Assembly (NCBI GenBank): GCA_039545355.1
Contig: BCJJ01000007.1
Span: 930,001-994,000, forward strand
Origin: Trichosporon coremiiforme
Lineage: Eukaryota > Basidiomycota > Tremellomycetes > Trichosporonales > Trichosporonaceae
Direction: 5' to 3'
Length of the DNA stretch: 64,000 bases
A program made the translations under genes and the position numbers. Shown here piece by piece: positions 11,979 through 23,292 of the stretch; position 1 is the stretch's first letter; every line of letters begins with the position of its first letter. The notes under the pieces were generated by a model, which was not told the DNA's origin, did no database searches, and was given only the letters and a program-made list of their open reading frames with translations.

Positions 11979-13991
11979 ATGTTCCGCCTGTTTCCGTCGT
12001 GCGTAGCCTTGTTTGGCCTCGGCAGCGTCCTAGGTCGGGGTCTAGACCCGGACCGCCACCTTCAAACATGGCCAAGACCAGCTCAGTATCACACAGCCGT
12101 TACTCAATTCAGCAATGGTGAGAAAATCCGCCACCCCAAATACTGACGCACAAGTCCTTGCCGAGCGCGCGGGCAGCTCAGATTGCCAGGTGGTGATAGC
12201 GCAGTTGCAAAAGGATGGCGAGACGGGAAGCTTGACGGAGATGGATAGGACAAACGGTGAGCGACTACCGGCCGACTGTCGCTGACGAAAGTTGCCATCT
12301 CCATGACGGTGTGTGCGATGATCTCTGCTCGCCAACCGTGCCCGAATGAATGTTTGCGATGGACTCCTGACGCTAACGAAGCCCCGACTATCTCGCGAGC
12401 TCTTCAATCCCAGTGTCTGTCGTGAGTCGGCCATCCGTAGACGCTTACCCCAGCGCTCTTCATCGCAGTCCTCAAGACTGGACGACATTCAACGGATACC
12501 TGAGTGATGCAAGTAGGCGATTGCGCCAATCAGTTGCTGACGACGGTTCAATTGTGGTCTGCGTTGACGGAGCAGTTGAGAACAGGTAGAAGACTCGGTT
12601 GACTTCACTGATGGCCAGAGCAAATTGAGAGACTGCACCACAACATCACACTGGAGAAAACGCGACTGCTCGGAGAGATTCGCACGGCTGAGCACAGAAG
12701 GGCTGCTGCATTCTCAAAGCTGCAAGAGTATTGGGACATGCAGCTCCGCGTGAGTGCTATCTTTCCATTGTACACTCACCTCAGTCTCTTCAGAGCACGA
12801 TTGACGATGCGGAGTCCCTGTTCTCACGGATGCAGGCACGCAGTGATGAAGCTGTGGGCCGTGCAGTCACGGCACTTAGCCACGAACATCAGCAACTGCG
12901 CGGGGCATTCGACCAGGAGTTTCGTCTGTTTCGAGAGACTTTGGATCGCGAGCTGCATGAGCAATTGCGGGCCCATGAGCTCATGGTTAAACGAAAGGTG
13001 GTGAAAGGTTGAGCCCGAGCTCATGCCAGATTTCTTCCCAAATCGAAGCATTCCACCTCAACGTACGCTCGCAGCGATGCGCAACTCACCTCAGCAATCT
13101 CAAATGTTCGGTGACTACACTGTCCGAATCTGGCATTCCATCTCGTTGCTCTGTTCATCAGTCACAGAAATGTCAGACTTTACAAATGCGCAACTGGTGA
13201 GTCATCCGGAGAATATTCTTAACAGCCAGGAATCGCTGCGGTTTCTTGCTCACGATGCTCAACTCGCTCTCACCGGTGCGAATACCGTGAGTCCCTCGTC
13301 TCACTACCTAATGCCCTAAGGAACTGCAGATCGTACGAAAGAACACGGCAGCCTTGTCCCCCCACATCAGTCAGGCATTGCGGGACACTGAAGTTCTTTC
13401 CGTGAGTTAACGGCCGAGTCAAAACTGAAAACCAGCAACAGCAACAAATCCTGCAGGCTGCCTTGGTCGAGAGCTTGGTGTTAGCCCAGGAGGCGAAGAC
13501 CTCACTCAAGCACCTGAACACCAGCATCGCATCGATCATAAATCTCGTCATGGCACCGTGGACCATCATCCCAGGTGAGTGGGTAACAGCCACGGACACT
13601 GAAGCGTTTAGCATGGTCAATCCTTCGGGTGGTGTTCGCAATGGCACCAAACGTCCTCAGATCTGCATGGACTGCCATACACGGCCTGTCGACGGCTACA
13701 AGTTACGACATGGTTTGTCGCCTCCGAAATCAACGCTGACGAAAGATACCCCTGCTTCTCTTGGGTAGATGGATGCTGCGTACTGTCTCAGGACGGCTTC
13801 GCAGGCCCAGGGGTCTATTCAGGCCGGAAGCCACGCAGCCAACAAGGTGAGCCGAATCCCAGCATTGTGCTGACGCCAGGCGTCTGAGCTGGGACAAGAA
13901 GCAGGCTCAGTGTCGTATCACCCGCCACCCTTATGAAGAACTCCACAGGCGCGTACAGGTTGGACGACGAGCGTTCTCCGAGGCGTTGTAG
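11979..13991 (+). CDS. KAR5: Nuclear fusion protein Kar5/Tht1 family
   Basis: Homologue of Kar5 (S. cerevisiae), Tht1 (S. pombe) and brambleberry, nuclear-envelope proteins needed for fusion of nuclei after mating. At least ten short introns and roughly 520 residues. The N-terminus MFRLFPSCVALFGLGSVLG is a signal peptide. The conserved Cys-rich lumenal region follows: SDCQVVIAQLQKD, CAMISARQPCPNEC and the family signature SALHRSPQDWTTFNGYLSDA. Next is a long coiled coil from ERLHHNITLEKTRLLGEIR through FSRMQARSDEAVGRA and beyond. Then come two hydrophobic stretches, SIINLVMAPWTIIPAW and VVFAMAPNVL, and a short basic tail to TAG 13989-13991. At 12512 the frame seems off by one base between GYLSDA and the next open stretch (VGDCANQLLTTVQLW). 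Either a 1-nt insertion or a ~100-nt intron from 12513 would explain this. Confidence 0.78.
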
Positions 13992-14080
13992 ATGCTGGAA
14001 GGGATACAGAGAGCTCCGAATTGTTTATAGCAGAATTATTTACATACGGGCTGCACATGTGCATGGCTCCGCGCAAACAA

Positions 14081-15747
14081 CTAGTTAAGGTCTATCTCGT
14101 CAAGCGTCTCGGCCGCGGCCGTGCTCGCTTTAGGCGGCGCATCACCGTCAGCGGGATCATCGTTTTCTATTTCCGTCGGCGATTGCTGCTCATCTGTGGT
14201 GCTGTCTTGGGCACTCTCGATTGCTGAGGCTTCCTCCCTGTCGGCATCGGCGTCGGCGGTGACATGCGGTTGTCCCGCGGTCTCGTCATCACAGCCCACC
14301 GGGGCAGACACGGGGCCGTCCGTGGAAGGCGCCTGAATGTGAACCACCGGCGTTTGTTTCAACGGCGACGACAGCGTTTGCTCGGATTTGCCCTCACTGT
14401 TCGCAGATAAGGGGAACTTGAACCCGCGGTCTAAACGGCCATCGGATTCAGGCTTTATCGGGCTCCGGGGGCGCCCCGAGCCTGATGACTCAGGTTCCGC
14501 GAGAATGGACATTTGTCGGTGTTCGAACAATTGGGTACGCGAAGACGGGCTCATGGCTGGCCCTATGTTACTCATGCGCGCGACAGTTTCGGGGCTCGGG
14601 GATCGGATAGTGTCGTGGTTGGAAGATCCGAGATCACCGGGGGTGGGCAGGGAAGATGGCCGCGAAGAGCTCGGGCGTCGGAAAGGAGCTGGTCCGCCCG
14701 CCGTGTCGATAGACTGTGTTGGCGCGGGTAGCAGATAGTTGGCGATGGGCACCAGACGCCGCTCGGCGGCCACGGCCAGCAGCCACGCTGGGCTGACTAC
14801 CGGCAGGTTGGCAGCCAAGGCCTGGGTGTAGGCGTCGTCGAGGTGTCCCCCTCGTCCCGATTCGTCCCCTCCAGTCAGAGGAGACGAACAGACAAAGTGG
14901 GTGGTAGCGAGCTGCACGGCAGGGGCTTCGCGCGCATTGATCTGTTCCAAGCAGCCGCGCAATTGGTTGATGAGAGCTGGAGGTTGAATGGACCCAAAGG
15001 TAACATACAGACCGGTCAAGTTGCTATTTGTCAGCAGGGTTCCGCGGCCCCGACTTACTCCATGGTATGCGTCCTCACGCGAAGGAGATTAGATGTGAAG
15101 GTGCCGGCTGTGGTCTTCCTACATCGTCAGCAAGCAGTTAACGCTGGTGCACTAACAAGACCAGCTGGAAAGTGTATTCCTCGCCGCTTTGAAGACCGCC
15201 CGTCTTCCACTCAAGCTTCTCGTCCTTGGTTCCGACCTCGCCCCCTACCCGGCCCCAGCGCTGGCCGTTTCGATACATCTCCAAGCCACGGAAGTTGGCG
15301 CTTCCGAGGTTGAGAGGGTCCCACTCGAGAGCGACACTGGTCTGCGTTACGTTCTGGATCTTGAGAACGGGTTTCGAGGGCGAGGTAGTGCCATACTCCT
15401 CCAGAATGGATTCCTGTAGGGTTTCAAAAGCATCCCTCGACGCACGTTCAGCCTCCATATCCCTTGACACGGTGATGGTGAGGATTGAGCCTGGACCCAA
15501 CGGCGGGTCCGTCGGCGACGGAGTAGGAAGGAGCAGCGAAGGGAACTCCAAGAGATGCGCATTTGGGCCGAGAAGAATAGCCTGCAGTCAGCGTCAACGA
15601 CAACCTTTGGAGGAACGCACCATTCCCGCATCGAGCTTGCCAAGCGTGAAAGTGACTGGGTGTCAGCTGATCACGCGGTCCGCACGCACACTTTTCTGAT
15701 TTCACGGCATTGAGAGAGCCGCGCTGGCGCGCCTCGACCTGCGACAT
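14081..15747 (-). CDS. CHS5: Chs5-type exomer scaffold (FN3-BRCT)
   Basis: Scaffold of exomer, the trans-Golgi coat that sends chitin synthase and other cargo to the cell surface. About five exons, roughly 500 residues. The N-terminus has the dimerisation and core segment: [12 protein letters not shown], then [19 protein letters not shown]. The long exon includes [18 protein letters not shown] and an FN3 domain ([20 protein letters not shown] to [10 protein letters not shown]). Beyond two introns is the BRCT domain, [20 protein letters not shown], with TTHFVCSSP and [13 protein letters not shown]. The C-terminal ~180 residues are low-complexity and acidic (Ser, Pro, Asp, Glu), which is usual in the family. 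ATG 15747 was chosen because the first exon ([19 protein letters not shown]) joins the family core through a 35-nt intron. It converges on KAR5, with 89 bp between stops. Confidence 0.88.
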
Positions 15748-18275
15748 GCTGTTACTGCTGGTACGCGTGAATGCCTGAGGAGTACAGTCTCGATGACACC
15801 TCGATCGTCATGAGACGTGTCGCTGGTACGGACATACACATCACGTGACCTACCATGAAGCTCAGACGCGTCACATCCTTCCTTGCAGCGAGTCCACACT
15901 CAGGCTTGCGCACAGGCACCATGGTCCACACATTTCAGCTGGCAGCCTTCAAGCAAGGCCACTGAAATCGTTTTGTGTATCATGTAGCAAAGTAAAGACG
16001 AGCATATCGCGTCATTGAAGGAACAGACGCCAGCACCGGGGGTCGATCGCTTGTAGGTGACCGACCGAATGCGCTGCCTCTATCCACTGCCATACATGGG
16101 GTAACACATCGCGTAGAAGATACTGCCAAGCGTGTGAACATGAGTTGCAAGCACCTTTGAGGTTGATGCATTACTGCACTCTTGCACGCACAGCAGTGGG
16201 ATGGCACCGTCGCAGCACCAGGGTCGCCGGCTAGCGGGTGTCCGTTGCTGGACAGGCTCGTGTTGCCCTGTTGCCTAAGGCGGAAGCTTGCTTCAGCGAG
16301 CGCAATAGGACTCGCGCACCTTGTCACCTGCGCGCGCTCAACGCTCAGAGGCTCAGAAGCTCAGCTATCCGCTAGCTCAGATTCAGCATCTTCGGAGTGC
16401 ACATTCGGTAACTGTCAAGTGTGCGAAGTCTCCGGTGCATGAAACTTGAGACCGACCCGCGTCACATTGTGGATACGTGAGTAATGCGAGGGTGAGCCTT
16501 ATGTGCCGGCTGGCCGGCATGAGGGTGGTTGCGATCGAAATCGGGGCTTCGATGGCTCGGCACCTGAGCCACGGGGGAAGCGAGGAGCGAGAAGTGAGGA
16601 GGGGTCAAGCCGCACAGCTGAGGGTTCCAGCCCGACTGGTTGGATCTAGGCGCTTCGGAAATACTGAGGGAGCTGGCGTCCATGGCATGCAGGCATTTGA
16701 TCCCAGCCCGCACGACCGCAGGGGGGTTGCGGACGACGTGCAAGGCTTGGATGGTACACTATTTGTACGCACGACATGGCGTGAGTACTTAAATGCATGG
16801 ATGCCGCTTGGCCGGCACCAAAACCGGTAAGCGACTCATCGACTGCGGAACAACGGTAGACCATTTTTCAAACTTGAGTCAGGTCTGTCGGTCAGCTGCT
16901 CTGCCTCAACCGTCTGTCTTCGTTGGGCAGCATACCAGCCAGCCGGCGGAAACTTGGGCCGGCGGACTGGCAGACAGATGAACATGCGACGAGGTAGTCG
17001 GTCATACGGGCGTGCGATTCATGCATCGTGGCGCCTGCATCCCGCACGCAAGTCAGCACACGGCCACCTGGTGCGCAGGTGTCAATCAAGTGGATGGTGA
17101 CCTGACACATAAGAACCGAGGTGCGGTGCAAGGGGGCGGGGGGAGGCAGGCGGCAGACGGGCTGGGCAGCGTGGGCTGGGCTGGGCTAGGCTCGCCCGGC
17201 TGAACTGGGCTGGTAACCTGATCTCCCCATTCACAATTCCGGCAAGTCTCTCCAACTTTAAGGCTCGTCGGAGGTCGCGATGGCTAGATTACTGTGTATG
17301 CACTGGGAGCCGGAGCCGTATCCGGTCGGGACAGGAGTGACCGCGTCGGGCGATGCATTCGAACTGCCACTGTGCATCGTGCATCTGCTTCATAAGGCAT
17401 CGGCGGAGTGACGGTAGGCTGTGGGCGGCAGCACAAGGAGGCAAGGTCGCCGGGTGCGGATGCATGGCAACAGGAGGAAGATACCTGAACCCACGATCAA
17501 GGGCTCAAGGCACTGGAAAAAGCGCCCGCCGGGTAGCCCGGCCGTTGACGTTGGGGTTTTGGTTGGCGTGCAAGGCCAACATAGTGTCGGCGGCGGCAGC
17601 CCGGAGTGGGGGCGTTGCCCGCGCTCACGGGTCCAACCAAACCATAGGGTCGCTCGCTCGAAGAGGGGCGTACCACGTCGTCGGTAGTCCCGCTCTCACC
17701 ATCCGTTTCTCACCATCCATCCCCTCGCCTTCGCCATCCACCCCTCCGACGGTATCTCGTGCATTTGCAACGCGCAGGCGCGTCATCTCCGCGGGTCCGC
17801 TGCACGACTCGATCACTCATAAAACCGTCCCTCCCTCTCCTCCACCTGACCTCCGACTCCGGCACCTCCGCCTGCCCGCACCTCTCCCAGCGGTGCTCCC
17901 TCTTCTCCATCCTGCACTATTCGTTCTCTCTCATTTGTTCAGCGGATTGATTTTGTTTTTGGTGAGTTTCGCTCAGATCAGATGGAGTGAGGGGTTCGCA
18001 GAGGACCAGTCACCCTTCGGCGGGGCGGACAAGTCCACAGGGGTGTGTACTCCCAACGAGGCCGTGTAGAGGCAGAATCGCCCGTGGTCCGGTCTGGATC
18101 ACCTACTACATCCTCCATTCGCCTGTGCAGAGGTGACATGTCTCATGAACTTCGCGTGCAGATTGCGAGCGAGTTTTTAGCGGTGGATCAGACCCCTTTG
18201 CGCTCAGTAGAATCGTGAGCTAACTGCAGCAGTCCTCCTCGACAGCAGCTCGTCTGCACCGCTGTCGTTTCGAAC
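15748..18275. other. 2.5-kb gene-free interval upstream of CHS5 and CHD1
   Basis: Divergent starts flank this interval, so it holds both promoters. None of the open frames inside looks like a protein: composition is arbitrary, family motifs are absent and spliced continuations are not seen. A G-rich stretch near 17120-17210 has repeated GGGCTGGGCT-like words. I see nothing else nameable. A non-coding RNA or a fast-evolving gene cannot be excluded. Confidence 0.4.
17690..17960 (+). promoter_or_regulatory. C/T-rich promoter or leader tract upstream of CHD1
   Basis: A run of strongly pyrimidine-rich sequence on the plus strand, about 320 bp before the CHD1 start. Similar tracts precede RhoGEF, TOP1 and SDH1 here, so this is probably core promoter or 5' UTR. 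Start site not determinable by eye. Confidence 0.35.
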
Positions 18276-21200
18276 ATGCAAAGTGATTCTGATGAGGGAA
18301 GCAGCCCTCTGCCGGTGGGTAGCCGTATTCTGTCTGGCGCTAACGCGAAGGCTCCCCGCCAAATCATTCTGAATGCCCCTAGGGCAGCCTCGGACGATGA
18401 TCTGACTCCGGAGCCCTCGGACAACGGATTAGATGACGCCGACGGAGAGGAGGAGCTGGACATGGACAGTGTACGTACTTACGAGTTCAGAGAGTTCAAA
18501 GGCACTGACGGAGCAGCGTCCGGCCGATAGTGACTCTGACGACGCTCTCATGTCTGAAGACGCGTCTGAGGACGATGGCGACGAGGACGATGACCCAGAC
18601 TTTGGCTCCAGCACCAAGCGCAAACCGTCGAAGCCCAAGGCAGCCAAGAAAAGTGTGTTCAAAGCTGATCAGTGCTAACTACAGCCCCGGCTCACTTCCC
18701 CTCGAAGCGACCCTCCTCCGATTCGTCTGACGAAGACTACGCTGCCAAGTCGCACAAGAAAAAGTTCTTCGAGCGTTCGGGTGGCAACTCCCGCGGGACA
18801 TCAACTCCTGACACTGCGTTCGATTCTGATGGCGCTTCGTGGCGACGAGGTGCTGCCCGCAAGGTCGTGACCTATAACGAAGCCAGTGTCGACTATGGGC
18901 TTGACAGTGAGGGCGATGACGACGTCATGTATTATCAACAGGAGGCGCGCATCGGTGAGTCCTGAGTAGTAACCCGCCCTGACCACAGACAACGGAAACG
19001 CCGACGAGATCGACCTGGTCCTTTCCCACAGTCGCGACGAAGAGCACGCGAAAGACGAAAAGGACGTTCCGCAGACCAACCTCGTGAGTGGCTGCGAGTA
19101 TCAGCATTGACAGGTAGCGATTCCACGTCAAGTGGAAGGGTTACAGCCACATCCACAACACTGACGAGACGTACCAATTCTTGAAGGGTTACAAAGGGTA
19201 TGCTTAGCCTCAGCCCCAGTGCTGACCCCAGCTTCAAGAAGGTTGAGAATTATATACAAAAGGTGTGGCAGGTTGAGCAAGCGTTTCACAACCCCGCTCC
19301 GGACGCCAAGTGGAAGCCTTCGCGTGAAGACCTGGAGCAGTACGAAATTGAGAGGGAACGCATCCGAGACCTTCATGAGAGTTACAAGCAAGTCGAGCGC
19401 GTTGTCGGCGAGAAGGAAGAAGAGCGAGACGGCCAGTCCGTCACGTTGTTCCTCTGCAAGTGGACCAGTGAGTACAGCGGTAGTGTCAAGCTGACAGTCA
19501 GACCTTCAGTACGCCGAATGTACTTGGGAAAGTAAGTGATCTAGGTTGCTTGTGACCTGACTGCAGCGTACGACGAGATCAAGGATCAGGCTCAAGACGC
19601 TATTCAGGCTTACCATGAGAGGATGGCGCGGCCTACTGTCCCGGCGAAAACTCAGTTCTATCCCATCCACAATCGCCCTACGTACCAGAAGATCGCCGAG
19701 GACCCAGAATACTTGAAGTGCGGAGGCGCACTGAAGCCATTCCAGCTCACCGGTCTCAACTGGCTCGCCTACCTGTGGTGCAAAGGTGGACACGGAGGCA
19801 TGCTGGCGGACGAGATGGGATTGGGCAAAACTGTTCAGTCGGTGAGCTTCCTGTCGTACCTCTTCCACACGCAGAAGCAGTATGGCCCGTTCCTCGTCGT
19901 CGTTCCCCTGTCGACCATCAACGCCTGGCAAATGCAGTTCCGCACTTGGGCACCTGACCTCAACGTCATCATGTACATGGGGTCCGCTGCTTCCCGTGAG
20001 ATGATCCGACAGACCGAGTTTGGTCCGCTCAAGAACCTCAAGTTCAACGTGCTTCTCACGACGTATGAGTTCATCCTCAAAGACAGGCAAGAGCTCCAGC
20101 AGATCAAGTGGCAGGCTCTCGAAGTTGACGAGGCTCATCGTCTGAAGAACAGTGACTCTCAGTTGTATGAAGCGCTGCAAAGCTTCTCCACCGGTTTCCG
20201 CCTCCTCATCACGGGTACTCCGCTGCAGAACAATGTCAAAGGTGAGTGGCGTGTCAGTATCCGCTGACTTTAGAACTGCTCAGTCTTCTCCACTTCATTG
20301 AGCCAGAGCAGTTCCAGTTGGCCAACGACTTTGAGCTTGGCGACACTGAGCAGGAAGCCAAGATCAAAGCTCTCCACTCGCAACTGGAAACGCTGATGCT
20401 TCGTCGTCTGAAGAAGGACGTCGTGAAAGAGCTTCCGACCAAGTCCGAGTCCATCTTGCGAGTGGAAATGTCTGGTTTGCAGCAGCACTACTACAAGAAC
20501 ATCCTCACCAAGAACTTTGCTGTCCTTAGCAAGGGTGGCACGCAGAGTGTGTCTCTCATGAATGTCGCCATGGAGCTCAAGAAAGCGGCCAACCATCCGT
20601 ACCTGTTCGACGGCGCAGAGGACCGCAGCAAGCCGGTACACGAACAGGTCCGCGGCCTCGTCATGAACAGTGGCAAGATGGTTCTCCTCGACAAACTTTT
20701 GCAGAGACTAAAGGCAGACGGTCACCGCGTTCTCATTTTCAGCCAGATGGTTCGCCTGTTAGACATTATTTCAGACTACATGTCGGCGCGCAACTACACC
20801 CATCAGCGGCTTGATGGTACGGTCCCCAGCGACGTTCGAAAGAAGAGCATTGAGCACTTTAATGCGCCTGGGTCCCCCGATTTCGCCTTCCTCTTGTCGA
20901 CTCGGGCTGGTGGTCTTGGTATCAATCTCGAGACCGCAGACACTGTTATCATCTTTGACGTTGGTCCAAATTTGAGAGCGAACACTGACAGACTAGAGTG
21001 ACTACAATCCTCAGAACGATCTGCAAGCCATGGCTCGGGCTCACCGAATCGGTCAGACTAGGCATGTCAACATCTACCGCTTCGTGACGAAAGGAACGAT
21101 CGAGGAGGACATCTTGGAGCGTGCGAAGCGCAAGATGATTTTGGAATATGCCAGTGAGTACTTGTCAAAAGCTCCTGCTCACTGCTAGTCATCAATCAGA

Positions 21201-23075
21201 TGGACACAAGCGGAGGCCACATCAACGGGACGTCTACGCCCAAGGACAAGAATGGAGATTTCTCGAAGGAGGAGCTTGCGGCTATCCTCAAGTTTGGTGC
21301 CAGGTCCATGTTCCAAGCAGATGAGAACGCCCAGAATCAAAAGCTCGATGCCATGGACCTGGACGACATTCTCAACAAGGCGGACAACTTTGACACGGAG
21401 GCTGCCGCAGCACCCGGAGGTACCTCGTCTGGAGGCGAGGCGTTCTTGGCTCAGTTCGCCGCCATTCAGGATGTCAAGAACGATGCCGATGACCTGAGCT
21501 GGGATGACATCATCCCGGTCGAGGAGCGCGTGAAGCTTGACGAGGAGGAGAGTCGCGCCTTGCAAGAAGGGGAAGTCGGCCCTCGAAAGCGAGCGGCTGC
21601 ACGTGCGCCGGGAGCTTACGAGGGCATGGATGAGGCTGACGGCGAACCCGTCGGCAGCAAGGCCGCTTCACCTGCTGAGAAGAAGCAAAAGGTGGCCGGG
21701 CCCCGGAAGAGCAACGCGCAACGAGCAATCGAGCTCAAGGGTACGTCAAATTTCGCTCTTTTGGCTGACAACAGATCGTGATCTCCGCGTTCTTATCCGT
21801 GGTCTGCAAAAGTGGGGTCCGATCCGCACCCGTTACGACACGATTGTGGAGGAGGCCAAGCTCACGTCCAAAAACCGTGTCGTTGTCATTCAAACGTGCG
21901 ACGATGTTCTCACGCAAGCGGAGGAGGCCGTCACCAACCACAAGAATGAGCTTCGGTCGATGCAGGAGCGTGGCGAGACCATTTCCTCGTCCCTGCGCCA
22001 GAAAGCTATTCTATTCACGTTCCGTGGCATCCAGGGCATCAATGCGGAAACGGTCGTCGCTCGCTACTATGAGCTCAAGGCTCTCGTAGAGCACTTCAAG
22101 CGCGTAGAGGACATCGAGAACTACGCTATCCCCCATGATAACCTCAAGCCTACGATGAACTGGTCGGTTGAATGGGGACCAAAGGAGGATTCCAAGTTGC
22201 TCATTGGCATCTGGAAGTATGGGTTTGGCGCTTGGGAGCAGATCAAGAATGTGGGTATTGTCAATGTTCGCAACTGACTCTGCAGGACTCCGCCCTCGAG
22301 CTGCATGACAAGATTTTCCTTGAAGATCCAAAGGTCGTCAAGGATCCCAATGCGCCCAAGGCTGGAATTCCCGGCCCAATCCATCTCGTACGCCGAGGTG
22401 ACTATCTGTGCGGCCTCGTTCGTGAATACGAGGAGAACCGACGCATGTTGATTGAGCAACAAGCGGTCATTGCAAGCATGCCTGTCAAGGAAGGTTTTGG
22501 TTACGACCACCCTCCCTTGCCTTTCAACGTCAGCGCCAAATCCGGCAACAGCTCCAAGGCGGACAAGGGCAAGAGACGCAAGACACCCGAATACACCGAT
22601 TCGGAGGATGAAGAGAGTTACGAGTCGATGGACGAGGACGCTGTGAAGGAGCTTTTGCGGCCAGCGAAGCGACACCTCGTACGTATGCAACAAGAGTGCG
22701 CTAACATGCAGAAAAAGCTCAAGTCTGGCACCGACAACCTTAGCCGTGAGGAGAAGATCGCAGCTCTGAAGGAATGCGTCGCCGGCATCGGATCGCGTAT
22801 CGAAGAGATTGTTGCTGAAAAGGCGGCTGAGGGGGCGGATTCCGCAAAGTGGAGAAAACACTGCTGGGTGTTTGCGTCCTTCTTCTGGCCCCGACAAGGC
22901 GTGAACTACTCTAAACTCATGGACATTCACTCCAAATTGGTGCGTCCTTTGTGCGAGGGGTGACTAACGGTAGACCAAGGACTCGAGCCCGGTGCAGAAG
23001 AAGCCAAAGACGAAGCGTAAGGGAGGAGAATCCGACAACATTGTAAAGAAGCGCGTCAAGACTGAGGCTGAGTAG
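18276..23075 (+). CDS. CHD1: Chromodomain-helicase-DNA-binding protein Chd1
   Basis: ATP-dependent chromatin remodeller that spaces nucleosomes over transcribed genes. About a dozen exons and 1,450 residues. The acidic N-terminus ([17 protein letters not shown]) leads to tandem chromodomains at about 19000-19590 ([20 protein letters not shown], later LFLCKWTS). The Snf2 ATPase follows: [17 protein letters not shown], Walker [12 protein letters not shown], Walker [19 protein letters not shown], then helicase C with [33 protein letters not shown] and ARAHRIGQT. Downstream lie a SANT/SLIDE-like region (about 21780-22260, ending [20 protein letters not shown]) and the C-terminal CHCT domain (about 22620-22930). 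The end is a basic Lys-rich tail. Exon junctions at 20970-21000 restore [12 protein letters not shown] of motif VI. Start ATG 18276 is the first in frame after stop codons. Nothing unusual beyond many short introns. Confidence 0.93.
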
Positions 23076-23292
23076 TTACACATGCATAGAGCATTATATG
23101 AATTCTGTTCACAGTGATGGTCCATGATGACTGGCACTCTGGACGAGTGCGGAGTCATCGAGTCAGCCAGGGTCAGGAGCAGGGGACCCACATGAGATTG
23201 ATTCCGCTCGGAGGGGCGCCGGGTAGCGACAACTGCGGGTCAAGGAGGCAGTCATCTTGGCATCGCTCTGAATATCTCCTCGAACCCTAACC

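Noticed and set aside
17353..18069. A 238-codon plus-strand frame upstream of CHD1
   Set aside because: No motif; Ser/Pro-rich only because it crosses the C/T-rich leader tract. Placed where the CHD1 promoter should be.
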